A DNA stretch of 64,000 nucleotides, from the NCBI GenBank assembly GCA_039602395.1, contig JBCNJP010000010.1:33561590-33625589 (forward strand), in the 5' to 3' direction. This document shows positions 11,488 through 23,913 of the stretch, piece after piece; the stretch's first letter is position 1, and each line of letters starts with the position of its first letter. A program made the position numbers and the translations under genes. The stretch comes from Deinandra increscens subsp. villosa (taxonomy: Eukaryota; Streptophyta; Magnoliopsida; Asterales; Asteraceae). The notes below the pieces were generated by a model. That model saw nothing but the letters and a program-made list of their open reading frames with translations. It searched no databases and was not told the DNA's origin.

Positions 11488-11833
11488 ACTGATGCAAACT
11501 ATTTTGGCTTGTTCCTAATATGGTGGTGCTGGGAATGCATTGCTGCTAAGAAGATGACAACAGAAAGCCTGAGTACCTTGAAACACTAGATCATGGGTGG
11601 TTAAGGGATTTGCTATCTCTCCTGTGGATCTGAAAGGGTGCTGGAAATGTGGCACTACTTTGATTTAAAGAAATTCTCACGGAAGGACCTCTGGATATTG
11701 TATGATGAACAGATAGTCTGCTTGGATAACCGCTACAGGAATCTTGCTCGGAAATACTGGAGGTTCTTAATGAACTTGCTTGGTCAGATCAGGTAGTTGT
11801 CAGTAACGTTTGTATTACCACCAAAGGGGGAAT
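11488..11833 (+). other. 3' untranslated part and polypurine tract of the plus-strand copia
   Basis: No open frame of note. The segment ends with CAAAGGGGGAA (11822-11832), a typical polypurine tract for second-strand priming, just before an LTR-like sequence. Confidence 0.55.
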
Positions 11834-12720
11834 TTTTAAGATCTTTCTAGGGTTGGTGGAAACTCAAACGTAGCCTCCTTAGTATTGGTTTCAATTGTAA
11901 GACTTTCATTTCACTTGTACTTGTTCTTGGAAAATTATTTTGATCTTTTGTTAATCATTCAAGTGTTGATGTTTTGTATTTCATAGTTAATGTCTCAACT
12001 TGCGTTAATTATGTATTGAGATGGTTGCCTAGTTCTTTACTATTGTGATATGAATGTCTGATTCCATACCCTATGTTATTTCATGATAATTCAATTGGCT
12101 TATGATAATAATTGAATGTATGTTCATAATAACAAGCCTCAGCAATTCCATATTGACTCTTATCGTTTTAAAAGCGTACTTGGTGATTTCAATGGTGCCT
12201 TGACAATCTAGAATTTACCCTTGGCGATCTGGAATTTACCCTTGGCGATCTGGAATTTACCCTTGGTGATCTGGAAGTTACCTTTGGCGACTTGGTGATA
12301 CTCTTGGCGACTTGGAGTAGCTCTTGGCGATCTGGACACTGCCTTGGCGATCTGGATCTATGCTTGGCGATCTGGACACTGCCTTGGCAACGTGGATCTT
12401 GTCTTGGCGATCTGGTGATGCTCCTGGCAATCTGGATTGCCCCCTTGGCGACCTCACCAAGTCTTGGCAAACTCACCAAGTGGTCTTGGCGATCTCACAA
12501 TTGTTCTTGGCGACTTCGCAGGTCTGATGTCATAATTTTTACTAACTTCAATAATATTCTCTTGTAATCAGTGCAATGACAATCTGTGCTCTCTCCAGTA
12601 TAAATAGCTACATCGGAATACCCTAGAATAAGCTTCTGGACGGCTGCGGAAGAGAGAGCACTTGTGTGTGTGTAAAAACCCTCGTGTTCTTGAGTTTCAG
12701 ACATGGAAATATAAGGATTT
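11834..12720 (+). repeat. Probable 3' LTR of the plus-strand copia (right end approximate)
   Basis: It follows the polypurine tract and opens with TTTTAAGATC, where many copia LTRs have TGTTAAGATC. TATAAATA at 12599-12606 followed by a GC-richer leader fits a U3/R border. It includes the minisatellite described separately. The left edge is supported by the polypurine tract; I could not fix the right edge. Confidence 0.45.
12199..12528 (+). repeat. 20-22 bp minisatellite, about 16 units
   Basis: Units open with CTTGGCGATCTGGA and have variable tails (for example ATTTACC, CACTGC or TCTATG). Early units are nearly identical; later ones drift to CTTGGCGACTT or CTTGGCAAACTC. The array lies in the U3 part of the probable LTR, 70 bp upstream of its TATA box. 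A minus-strand Ser/Pro/Arg-rich frame across it is a by-product of the repeat. Confidence 0.85.
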
Positions 12721-15700
12721 CAACAAGCAAACAACATGATTTGATCATGGATTCATGATTTCCGCACTTGAATCTGTGTATTGAATGAGTAAAGGCTCAA
12801 ATGGTCCTGACAGAATGAAGCATCTTGAATGAGACTCTTATAAAATAAACAATACCTGATGTGTATTGACTGATTTTTTTTCTCATATATATCTGATTGG
12901 TGACCAAGTCGGTATGTGTAATAATCATTCTATACCTTCAAGCTAAACTGGGGTCTTTGTGATATACCCTACTCGAATTCTGTTAAGCAGGATTTATGGT
13001 TGACTCGTATCAAGTGGTTTATTCCAATTTAAAGTGAACATTTTATCCTCGAAACTTGTCTTTTTAACAAGTTCTGGTTAAGATAACCATGGGTTGGTGA
13101 CCACAACCTTGACTCCCACGCAGTGGATCTCTCATCTGCACTCCACCATACCTGGTAGCTGAAGTAAGAGAAATTAGGGTGACCATACAAGGTAAATTAC
13201 CATTACGTGTGCACACGTAAATGTAATTTGCAGTGTATGGAAATTCTGGAGAATCCTACAAGGCAAGCTAATGGTCGTAATTGGGAGCAAATTTTTGTAA
13301 AAAAAAAATCTCGTGGGGCTGAATGTTGAGCATGTTGAAATTCGACCGAATGACGAAGTCATCTATCTTGAAAACGCTATCACACATGATCTTATCTCTC
13401 CTATATGGATTCTAATCCCTTGGGGAACTCTTTTGAAACATATTAAGAATGCTAGTCTTGAAGGGACATCGTTTCGCTTGTGTACTTAAATGACAAGTTT
13501 ATCTTGACTAAGAAAACTCTTGACGAAATCTTTGACTATTTTAAATTCATATTGTATCATAATTCTACCTTCACGATTTTCACTACCACATCAATCCCTT
13601 GAACTTTTGCAATTGTGAAACAACTTAGCCGAACCTTAACCAGACGAAAACCCAGACAACACTGGATAAATGAATTATATAAATCATATATCATGGGTAC
13701 TGGAACATATATATTTCTTGGCTGAAAGGTCTTGTGAAATTCCCTCTAAAGATTCATACTACTGATTTTATTGGGCGAACAATAACTTGTTGCCAGTAAC
13801 ATCGTCACGATTATACCAACTGCTTACCTCACCACAAGCATTTTTTCTTTCTCTAATGAGGGTAATGTTAGTGTAAAGCCTTCCTGATTTTCAATCTGAT
13901 GACTTCCAATTTTAATGTAATGATCATTCCGTTCGACCTGTTAAACCCATGCGATTGATTTTTTTCTGCATGATTCGATCCTTTTACGATTTAAAAACCA
14001 ATGATTTCTGATTCTCGCAATTTTGTAATCCTTTATGTCTTGTATGAGCTTTCAAGCTTTGAACCGGAAAGTGTTACACTTTTGGTTAGCTTTTCAACTA
14101 GTTAACACAATTGATGATGAGATTACATTGTGCCACAATCACAAGTAACAATACACAACTTTTTATGGAAGCCCTATTTACACCCATCGAGCGTGAACTT
14201 GTAGTTATCTATAGCTAATCATATCATCGACCTTGAATTTTTCCTTCTTACGTAATTAGTACTTAAAGTTATCAATATGTTCGTATATTTATTAACGCTC
14301 CTGTCATAGCAACTATCAACAAATTTCTGGTACATGGATCCTCATCATCATTTTTAGAGAACTTTCATCGTTGAAACCCCCAGCTTGAACTTAAACCTTA
14401 TGGACTGTTTAAAATTTTGATCGTCTTGAAATCTGAAGTGTTATGATATTCGCACTGCGTGTGCCAACCTCTCGACGATCTTTGCTAGAGTAGCAAACCT
14501 TACGCATCTTACCGGTATTGTGAATGAAACTGTTACACTTTTGTTTGCGTAACGTAATGAGGTTTTAGTCTCTCACCCCCTTTACATTCAAGCGTATGGG
14601 AGGAACTTGATTTCCTCTATTTCCAATAAAACTACCCAATGTGGTTTGACTGATAGCTATAATGGTAGGTAACTGGTACGCCTTCAAGGTGCTGGTAGTG
14701 TGGTGGGTTAGCTGCGGTACACCCTATATATAAGCATTAATGGCATATTGAGTGTGGGACCAGTACTAGACTAAGGATTACCTTTAGAGTCACACGCAAG
14801 AACCCCATCTAGAGAAACTCCATCTAACGGGACTATATCCTCGACAAAACTGCTTAATGCTACTTTTTCCGAGATCACAGATATCCCTTACGTATTCCTA
14901 CCAAAAGAGGCATACCCGAAATAATCAAACTCCATGCTTTTAATTGTCCGAGTCTAGAAGAAAACTCTCCTAAAGAGAATTTCCTACCACAATGCAGATG
15001 TGAGTTCTGACTCATATGAACATCAACATTTAAAAAAACCCAGAGATTTTCTCTTTCTTATTAAATGACAAACTGCATGATCGAATGAACAACTCCAACT
15101 TTTTAAGCATATGTCAAGAAGTAGATCGACATTCGTTTGAGGGACACTACTTTTAGGTCGACTGCATGTTTTTATAAACTCTCTGGCATTCACTAAGGCG
15201 ATAGCCCCAATCCTTTTCTATGGAATACTCGATTCGATCTTTTGACCCGCGGTAAACCTGCACTGAACCCTAGCAAAACGCATATGTACAGGCAACCCAA
15301 GCCAAAGCCTATTTTGAACATCCTGATGTTTTGTGTTTCGTAGAAACCTTTTTATAACACTTTCGTACTTTATCTTACTTCTGAAATACATTTAAAACCG
15401 ATTTGCTGACAAGAAAGGGATCATGATGCATGTAGCGCAAGGACACCAAGGAGATTGGGTGTACTTGTAAAACCAACATTCATCTCGGTATCCATTTGCA
15501 CGAATTCCTTGCGAAATCCCGTCAAGCATGCTACACATTTCTCTGTGAATTTTGTACTATCTATTATGATGTTTACATCCACCCTGCTGGTATCTTCACT
15601 AGCGTCATTTTAAGCTCACATTTCATTCTTGGAATGTTTAGTTGCGACTATCATAATTTTGCTATCCCATCGCTTACTCGAATTCACGAACTAAGTTGTT

Positions 15701-16377
15701 GGCGCTTTTCCCTCTATTTAATATGCTCATGCTTGATGACATGCGTATTCCTGTAGAGCACTTTTCGATATTCGGTACCTCATAGTTTACAATTTTGTTT
15801 TATTGGATATTCACTCTAAATGTTTGGATTCTTTATCAAGGTAATGTGCATGATGATATGTTGTATGATACTGAACTCCAACTTGAATTTGAAACTAATT
15901 GTCGATGTTATTTCTTGAATAATTCTTAACAGGATTGAGTAATTCTTTTTTAAACAAACTGCTATGTGTTACCTTTAAAATGGCAGTGGGCTCTTGATTA
16001 GATTTCTCTTTGGACCTCAGTCCTTTTGTCACAAAATCAGTGTGTTGCGAGTTATATTTTAGTATGTGAGCAACTATTGAACCATTTTAACCACGATAAA
16101 TAGTTTGTTTGCTCCTGACCTTCTCATGAGAAATGTTTACAAAACATATATGTTTACGCATGCTAAATTTGAGAGACTAATCCTATGTTTAGGGTATTGA
16201 AACTGATTAATTATTGAAGTGTTGGTTTAAACATAAGTTATGTAGAATTGCATGATTAGTTGTGTATGAAACATGTTAGGAACCATAAAATGTCATGTTG
16301 TGAATGTATTGACTTGATTGAGTATGAAAACCATACACCATACAAGGTCCTAAGTCTCCTACCCCGGTGGGAATGAC
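12721..16377. other. Old non-coding DNA, nothing recognised
   Basis: Both strands are full of stops, and no reading frame above 86 codons looks like a known domain. Base composition is mixed and A/T-rich. It is probably decayed transposon sequence, but no family is recognisable by eye. It forms the target into which the LINE inserted. Confidence 0.5.
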
Positions 16378-16393
16378 AAGACTGTGTGAAGTT
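16378..16393. repeat. Left copy of the LINE target duplication
   Basis: AAGACTGTGTGAAGTT, identical to 19406-19421. The length suits LINE integration. Confidence 0.9.
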
Positions 16394-19211
16394 TATATGG
16401 TCAGCGACTTACCCACTGTGGCAACTAAAGATGCTTAAGCCTCCCATGCGTTCTTTATTGTTTAAACAGCGCAACCTCCATGATAAGGTTAACTCCCTTC
16501 GTAGTAAGCTTGATGATGTTCAGCGCCAAATTGATAAGGATCCTTTTAACCTATCTATTCGCGATCTTGAGGCAACTTACTTGGCTGAGCTTAATGAGGC
16601 TTCGTTGGATGATGAAAACTTCATAAAGCAAAACTCTAAAGTTCATTGGCTTGCAACTGGAGATCTTAATACCGCGTATTTCCATGCGTCCCTTAAATGC
16701 AAAAACTACCGATGCAGAATCGATGTCATTGCCGATAAGGAGGGTACTAGATACGAGGGTGATGAGGTTGCTACCGCATTTATTAATCATTATGAGCACT
16801 TTCTTGGTAGGGTGGGCAAGACCGGTTTAGGGGTAGACCAGGCGTTGTTCAGGTCTAAGCTCTCTCCGTATAATTCCACTCGCATGATTAGAGATGTTAC
16901 TAGAGAGGAGATCAAGAATACGGTTTTCTCAATGGGTGATTGTAAAGCTCTGGGCCCCAATGGTTACTCGGCTGCCTTCTTTAAGAAAGCTTGGCCAATT
17001 ATCGAGGATGAATTCTGTGCCGCTCTCCAGGATTTCTTTAAAACTGGGAGGTTGCTTCAGGAGATCAACCACACCATTATTGCATTAATTCCTAAGATTA
17101 CTACTCCTGCGGCGCCCGATTTCCTGCTGCAATGTGATGTATAAATGTATCCAAAGATTATTGTTGATCGGATTAAACTGGATCTTATTGATATTGTGGA
17201 TGTCATTGGGCGAAAGATTTATGATAATATCCTTCTTGTCCAGGAGCTGATGCATAAGTACCACCGCTCCGTTGGGCCTCCATGTTGTGCCTTTAAAATC
17301 GATATTCAGAAGGCCTACAATACAGTGGTCTGGGGATTTCTCAAGGATATCCTTAATGGGTTTGGTTTTCACCCGACCATGGTGGATTGGATCATGACTT
17401 GTATTTCTACCCCCTCTTATTCTATATCTATGAATGGCAATCTTCACGGATATTTCAAGGGTAAACGGGGTCTCAGACAGGGTTGTCTTTTATCCCCCTA
17501 TCTTTTTACCCTGGTTAAGGAGGTTCTCACTCTTGTTCTTCATGATGCTATGTGTGCTGACTCTTCTTTCAGATTTCATCACAAGTGTGAGAAACAACAT
17601 ATTATTAATTTGTGCTTTGCTGATGATCTTTTCATCTTTGCTAGAGGGGATATTTCCTCTGCTTCATGCATTTTTCAATCCCTGGCTCTTTTTTCGAGAA
17701 TGTCTAGTCTGGTTCCTAGCCCCCAGAAGAGCACGGTCTACTTTTGTAATGTTTCGGATCATGTCAAAACTGGTATTCTTAATGTTGTTAGTATGGTGGA
17801 GGGAACCCTTCCTGTTCGTTATTTGGGTGTTCCTCTAATTTCCACTAGGTTGTGTGCTCGTGATTGTGCCCCTCTTGTGGAGATTTTAGACAACCGGATT
17901 TCTTGTTGGAGGAATAAGTTTCTTTCGTTTGTGGGCAGACTTCAGCTTATTCGCTCGGTGCTCTCGTCGCTTCATATCTACTAGGCTTCGGTGTTTATAT
18001 TGCCTATCTGAATTATCTCCTCTATTGAAAAAGAAGATGGGTGATTTCTTATGGTGCCAGGGTGCGTTCAGAAGAGGTATGGCTAAAGTGGCTTGGAAGG
18101 ATGTTTGTCCTCCCAAGGTTGAAGGGGGCTTGGGTATTCGGAGAATTGCAGATGTTAATAAGGCTCTCATGTCTTCTCATATTGGAGCATCCTCACCAAA
18201 CGGGATTCTCTTTGGGTTGCCTAAATTCATTCTTACCGCATTAAGAATAGAACCTTTTGGGATTGCCCATGCCCTACGGACTGTTGCCAGAGTTGGAGAA
18301 AGTTGTGCTCTCTTCGGCACTCCATTCGACAATTCATTTGGTCTGATATTAGTGACGGGAGGGACACTTCGCTCTGGTTTGACATGTGGTCCGAATCTGG
18401 GCCTTTATGCCACTTTATCTCTCACCGTGTTTTCCATAATGCAGGTTTCACTATCAATTCCAAGGTGGCCAAGTTTTTCAATCAAAATGGTGATACGTGG
18501 CCTTCCGCAGGGAATGATCTTTTTCCGCTTATTAATGAGGTCTCGCAGATTACCCTTAAAAATGGGGTTATGGACAGACTCGTGTGGAAAGTGGGTAATA
18601 ACAGGGTTGACTTTGCTTCATCCCTGGTTTGGGACTCGATCAGGATTTATGCTCCGGTGGTTCCTTGGGCGAAGTTTGTTTGGTTTGCTCAGTGTATTCC
18701 GCGCCATGCATTTCTGGTTTGGTTGATTATGCGTACAAGGCTTCTAACTCAAGATAAAATCTTAGCTTGGGACTTTACTCGAAAAAAATATATGAATATG
18801 ATGTGTTGCATGCTATGCTATAAAAATTATGACTCCCACACGCACTTGTTTTTTGAATGCCGTTACTCGATGCAGGTTTGGATCAAGGTCAGGGAGAAGA
18901 CGTGCATTAGTCTTCACGGTCCTATGTGGGCGGAAATTATCAGCTTTCTGGATCGGGTGTCGGCCACTTCATTGGAGACTATTATGGCTAAGCTTCTAGT
19001 GCATGCTGCAACTTACTTCATTTGGCAGGAAAGAAACAACCGGATTTTCCAGGATCATGCTAGACCTCCGGATTCTCTTGCTTCCATTATCAGGGATACG
19101 GTTCGCAATAGACTTATGGGCCTCAAGCTTAAGAAGACTGACAAAGTTCAGTGCATCCTTCAGGAATGGAATATTGATGGTGACTCCAGCGATTATGGAG
19201 GCGTGACGTAG
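16394..19211 (+). pseudogene. LINE ORF2 remnant: reverse transcriptase plus zf-RVT domain
   Basis: Frame 1 (to 17144) encodes the pre-RT region with QNSKVHWLATGDLNTAYFHA. The RT core (17145-17984) contains CAFKIDIQKAYNTV, KGKRGLRQGCLLSPYLF and the catalytic LCFADDLFIF. The C-terminal part (18303-19211) has a Cys/His zinc-binding region (CCMLCYKNYDSHTHLFFEC), typical of plant L1-type LINEs. Frames change near 17140, 17985 and 18300, so the gene is broken. Codon content is G/T-rich compared with the A/T-rich flanks. Confidence 0.9.
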
Positions 19212-19405
19212 TACTTCTATTTTGCTTTGTTCCTAGTGTGTGCTAGGTGGTTGTTTCTTGTCGTTTTCCTGTTTGGGATTTTTCTTTGGTTTACATACTC
19301 TGGGTCATGTCCCAAGTATGAACTAGCAAGGGCTTTCCTTGTTACTTGTTTTTATTGCGGTATATATACAGAATCACCGGGGCAACTCTTTACCCCAAAA
19401 AAGAA
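16394..19405 (+). mobile_element. 5'-truncated LINE (non-LTR retrotransposon)
   Basis: The element is bounded by a 16-bp target duplication, AAGACTGTGTGAAGTT (16378-16393 and 19406-19421), and ends in a short A-rich tail (CCCCAAAAAAG, 19394-19404). The endonuclease domain is missing, as expected for 5' truncation during target-primed reverse transcription. The reverse transcriptase and the C-terminal zinc-binding domain remain. Confidence 0.9.
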
Positions 19406-19421
19406 AAGACTGTGTGAAGTT
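19406..19421. repeat. Right copy of the LINE target duplication
   Basis: AAGACTGTGTGAAGTT follows directly after the A-rich LINE tail. Confidence 0.9.
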
Positions 19422-20127
19422 GCCCCATCAACTTTGCACCATATGGTTATGTTGGTTAGTTTATGAACCTATATGCTAGGGATATGCCATGTTAGGGTCC
19501 TATGCTAGTATATAAGGTGTTGGGACAATTGTATGCGTTGTATGGTAAAACCCTCATGATAGACAACATGCTAGTATGCATTGACCATATCTTATCTGAA
19601 TCGTTATTACGTAGAAGTTGATTTTGAATGTTATTATGAATCATGTGAACTTAATTGGTCGTAATTCCATAAGGTACTAAATCAATAAATGGGTCCTAAT
19701 GTTAACTTGGTCAGTCATGTGTAATTCTATGCTATTTTCTAGTTGGTAGGCGAAATCCAGACATTTACATTTTCCTTAGACGATGTGAAAGTTCGTGAGC
19801 GTGAGGATCTTCTACTTAGCCGTATAGAAAACAATGTAAACGAGTACAACACAAAGAGTAAATACAACTGAGACTTGTATTAACCACAGAGACCACAGAG
19901 TACACTTAGAAAGTATATGACGCGGAAGCTACTTAATTCTATACAAGACTAACATATTTATAGGCTGAAACCACGACTGGCCGAACCTCAGGTTCGGCCA
20001 AGCCTCGGCGTCTCCGAACCTCGAGTTCGGCCAAGGTTCGGCCAACCCTAAACTTGAACGTTCCGTCTTGTTCTCGATACTTCACATGACGATCAGGAAC
20101 CATGTATCAACACGATGGGTCTATTAA
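19422..20127 (-). other. Intergenic DNA with an LTR-like segment
   Basis: No gene. From about 19750 the text resembles a minus-strand copia LTR: a TATAAATA box reads on the minus strand near 19957-19964, and G/C-rich palindromes GGCCGAACCT-C-AGGTTCGGCC (19979-19999) and relatives (20012-20042) lie upstream of it. Similar palindromes occur in the solo LTR at 10226-10537. Boundaries are unclear. Confidence 0.4.
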
Positions 20128-20567
20128 TGTAAGGATTGAAATCTTTCCTCACGCGATATCAAAGTCTACTAATCACCGTGCGGAATCCGGTGATTAGAGA
20201 TGATTCAAGAACAATCAAATAACCAATAACAATATATGAAAAACAATTAAGAAACACAAACCGGTTGTTGAATACTAGATGAAATCTGATAGCCAACACC
20301 TTTTAAAATCCAAAATAATTTAAATAGAATTTCGATACACTTGAACACCAAAAACAAAGAAGCAACCCTAAACAAGTGGACTAGCTATTCCTTATATAGG
20401 CAAAACCTAAACTTGAGAAACAAGCTACAAAATTTCGGCCCACATTAACTATAATCGATCGGACCCCTTTGCTAACCAAAACCCACACCAAATAGCCCAA
20501 TTACAATATACACACTAGCCCACAAGAATATCTAATGCAAAAGCCTTACAAAATTAGGGTCTCTACA
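20128..20567 (-). repeat. 3' LTR of Copia-M2
   Basis: 440 bp, TGTAAGG to CTCTACA on the plus strand. It matches 58932-59370 with about 20 differences by eye. The polypurine tract (CTAGGGGAAGAT on the minus strand) lies at 20568-20580. Confidence 0.92.
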
Positions 20568-20599
20568 ATCTTCCCCTAGGCTTTAGCATTAGACAGCTT

Positions 20600-21078
20600 T
20601 CACATTCTGAACTTCTTGGACATCTGCACAGTGGATGGATCATACCACAGCTCCTCTTCAACAATTTTTTTCACTGCTCGAGTATAGCACTTGGCGTATT
20701 CTTCAGTCTCTGGAGAGCTCTCAATTTGATGCTCGTATAGCACCGGTATGTCCTTCTTATAAAACCTTAACAAATCATGAACTTCCATCACACTCATTGT
20801 CTTCGACTTGCAAATTATTTTTGCTTCTCCAGAATAATCACTATAAGCCCAAGTCTTAAAGTCATCTAAACATCCTTCAAGATGCTACATTGGCAGAGGA
20901 ATGGTTTTAGTTTTCTCCGTTGGTGGGTACAATGTGTTAGAGAAATTCTTCTTTCCATCCAGTTTAAACACACCTCTGTAGTTCTTCGTGTAGGAATTCT
21001 TGTGTGGAAAATCCTCAAACCTCTTGAATTTACTAAGTACAGCATTCCTCAACTTCTTGTAAAAGTGCTCAGCATAGT
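20600..21078 (-). pseudogene. C-terminal part of the Copia-M2 extra ORF, cut off by the Tat insertion
   Basis: On the minus strand the frame resumes right after the ATAGT target duplication with AEHFYKKLRNAVLSKFKRF. It continues to VHDLLRFYKKDIPVLYEH, matching DTMDLLRFSEKDINIL of Copia-M1, and stops at 20600. Together with 31635-34114 it forms one gene. Confidence 0.8.
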
Positions 21079-21704
21079 TGTTTTGGTCAAAAATTACACA
21101 AGGCAATCTCGTATTCCAAACTTAGAATGTGGGGTGAGGTGCTAAGAAATCTGGTTCAAAAGCAAAGTAAAAGTAGTGCAAGTGACACGATGATATACGA
21201 GGGAAACCCGGAATCCTGAGAGTTGCCTCTGAGAATCCCAGTAAAAACCTCGGGAGCCGGCTCAAAGCGCCTGCTACCTAAAGCTTTTATAAATCAAGAA
21301 TCCGATTACAATGATGAAGACGATGATCGATTGCTAAGTGTTACAGTATTCAGAGTGCTGTGTGTCGTGTGTTTCCTAATTCGATCATGTCCCATTTATA
21401 GTTACAAATAGAAATAAACTAATTATCCGAAAAATCAGGGATCCTCTTGACCACGTCCATTAGCCGTTTGAGGAAGTTCACCATTCCGTCCACGTTCGTT
21501 AATGCCACGTCAGCCCTAATTGACCGATTCCTTAGGAAGGTTAGACCTCGTTTTATCTGCAATTGAAATTAATCACGTGGCAATTAGTAAGTAAAGATAT
21601 TCGAATAAATAACGGATAGCATAACCTGTCGAGAATCCTTGGGATTCCCGGATTCCTGTGTGATTGAGCTTCTCAGCCGGGTGCTTGGAATTTGACCCAT
21701 AACA
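21079..21704 (-). repeat. 3' LTR of the Tat element
   Basis: TGTTTTGGTC to CATAACA on the plus strand, 626 bp. The inner neighbour AATTCAGGGGCAAT (minus strand) is the polypurine tract. Confidence 0.93.
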
Positions 21705-22001
21705 ATTGCCCCTGAATTTCGCGGGTGTTTGATAAAGGATAACAGCTGTGAAATTCAAATCGTTTTAAGTTAATCTGCATGCCTACGTGGACGGCCGAGA
21801 TCTAAGATGCCTTTTTTGATTTGACGGCTTACACTCTCCCCCATACGAGATTTCCGTCACACCCTGCGGCCTTAAATACTTCATTTATTTTCTCGTTTAC
21901 TCACCATCTTTCCGAAAACCCTAGAGAAAAGCTTTCTCCCGGCATTCAGGTCAGTAATCCTTCTTCCCGGAAATTTCACTTTTTTCCGTTTAGTTTTCAT
22001 C

Positions 22002-23804
22002 ATGGTCAAGAGAACTCGTTCCTCTTCTGTTGCTCCCGGCGCTCCTGCCACCGTCGGAGACTTCGTCGATCAGGGCTTCATTCCGGTGAAATCGGAGGAG
22101 TCCTGCCGTTTCACTGATATCGACGTGAAAGACCTCAAGGAGTCCGGCCAGTTTCCGTCCAATGCTGTCTTCTTCCCATTCGACCCTAGGCTGAAAGCCG
22201 ATTGGGTTTCTACAACCTGGGTTTGCTTTCTTCTCTACCCCTTCCAACTCGGGATGTCCTTTCCCTTCCCTGCACTGGTGAATGACTTCTTCAAGGTCAC
22301 CGGGCTGTCATATGCCCAAACCATGCCCATGGTTTGGAAGATTCTTTACTCCATTGACAGCCTGAACCGTTCAAGAAACCTGTCGATAGGGATTCCGGAA
22401 ATCTGTGCTGCCTACAACCTTAGAACCCATGGAAACAGCCGTTTTGTTCTTCAGGCCAGAACCTCAGACTCCCATCTGATTCCTAGGGCCACCCACAATG
22501 ACCACGATTGGAGGCAGAAATTCTTCTTTGTCCGTAGGGATTCCATCGTTGGGGGTAAAGAGTTGCCGGTGCAATGGGTGAAGAAGGGTAGGAAGCTTGT
22601 GTTCTTTTGTTCCTGTCAATATATTTGAGATTTGTTAACTTACCTTCGATTTCCTTTGTTTTGCAGCCCCCGTGTTTGAGAAGCTTATTAAACCCACTCC
22701 TCTCTCAGATAAGAAGCTTGTGGCTTTTTATCAGATTCCCGTGGCTGAGAGAACCTTCGCGATTGAGACCTCTTTCAGTGAGCCAAGCAACTCTGAAAAA
22801 ATGTCAAGTAAGTATTGATAGATTTTGTAATATGAATTTATAATAAATTGAAAATTTTAGACTTATCTGTTTTGTGTTTTCAACTTCTCAGCTCCCAAGA
22901 CCAAGATGAGTTTTGATCTCGAGGACCTTTCGGACTACTTTGATGATGATGTAACTGCTGAAGCTCCCAAGTTGACCCATCCCAAGGTCGAACACACCTC
23001 CAAGGCTACCTCTTCGAAGCCCCCGCAGCCCAAAGGCAAAGCCACCACCACCAAGAAAAGGAGGGGCTCAGATTCTGCTTCCATTAGCCTCCCTGATTGC
23101 TTCGAAGGCCTGAACGCTACCGAAACCATCAACATGCTCACTGGTCTTCAAAAGCATGTAAGTCCCAATTTCTAAGTTTCCTGATTGAGTATCTGATATT
23201 TCCAGTAGGATTCTGATCAGTATCCTCAATCTCGCAGGGTTTCGAGCGCCTAGCCGCAATGTATGCCGATGCTGAAGCCAAGGTGTTGGAGCTGAAGGAA
23301 GAGGTCAAGAGGGCCCATGAAACCATCAAGATCCAGGGGGACATCGCTGAATCAAAGAACAAGTATTTCGAGAGGAAGCTGGAGATGGTGCAAGAAGGGT
23401 TTGATGCTGCCTTGGAGCTGGAGGTCCAGAAGGGAAGAAGGTCGGCTGCCATAGCTGTTTTTCAAAGCAAAATCAAGATGGCTGAACAGGCGTCCGGGGC
23501 TGACTTCTCTGTTGAGGTGTGGAAGGTTGAAGCTTGGAAGGCAAAGTTGGAGAAGCTGAAGAAAGAGGCCGAAGACGCCGAGGCTGCCAAGCAAGAGAAG
23601 ACTCATCCTTCTGAGCAAGAAGGAGAGAGTCCAAGCACTCAACTTGAGAAGACGGCAGCTAAGGGGAGCAGCCTTGATGAGCTTCTGAAGCAGGAGGGTG
23701 GTGAGAAGATGTTGACTGTGGAGGTGATCGGCCATATCGGCGAGAACAAGGGGAAAGAGGTGATGGGATTCTCCAAAACCTCCAATGATGATGAAGAACC
23801 CTGA
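22002..23804 (+). CDS. Antisense four-exon gene of the Tat element (Transposase_28-like)
   Basis: It reads opposite to gag-pol. Proposed exons are 22002-22587, 22667-22807, 22892-23157 and 23238-23804. All introns are GT-AG, phases match at every junction, and the total is 1560 bases (519 residues). The first 200 residues, with WVCFLLYPFQLGMSFPFP, resemble the plant 'putative gypsy type transposon' family (Pfam Transposase_28; recalled, not searched). The last exon encodes a charged coiled-coil, E/K/A-rich. The ATG at 22002 has G at +4, and a TATA-like TTAAATA lies near 21872. No stop or frameshift is seen. Role unknown; it could regulate pol by convergent transcription or act as an accessory protein. 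Confidence 0.8.
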
Positions 23805-23913
23805 GGCGCCGCCGTTCATTTCCACTGTTTTTTGATGGTGTTTTGATGTCCCAAACAATGTTTCTTTAAGTTTCTTTATGTTTCCTGCATACTTAACAAC
23901 AATTAACAATGAT

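Noticed and set aside
12199..12528. CRISPR-like array
   Set aside because: Units are contiguous and degenerate with no unique spacers of constant length, and the setting is a plant LTR.
12189..12567. Ser/Pro/Arg-rich and Trp-rich frames on both strands
   Set aside because: Products of a 20-22 bp minisatellite whose unit leaves frames open.
22002..23804. Host gene captured near a transposon
   Set aside because: The gene lies between the LTRs of the Tat element and resembles the antisense extra ORFs known from that lineage.
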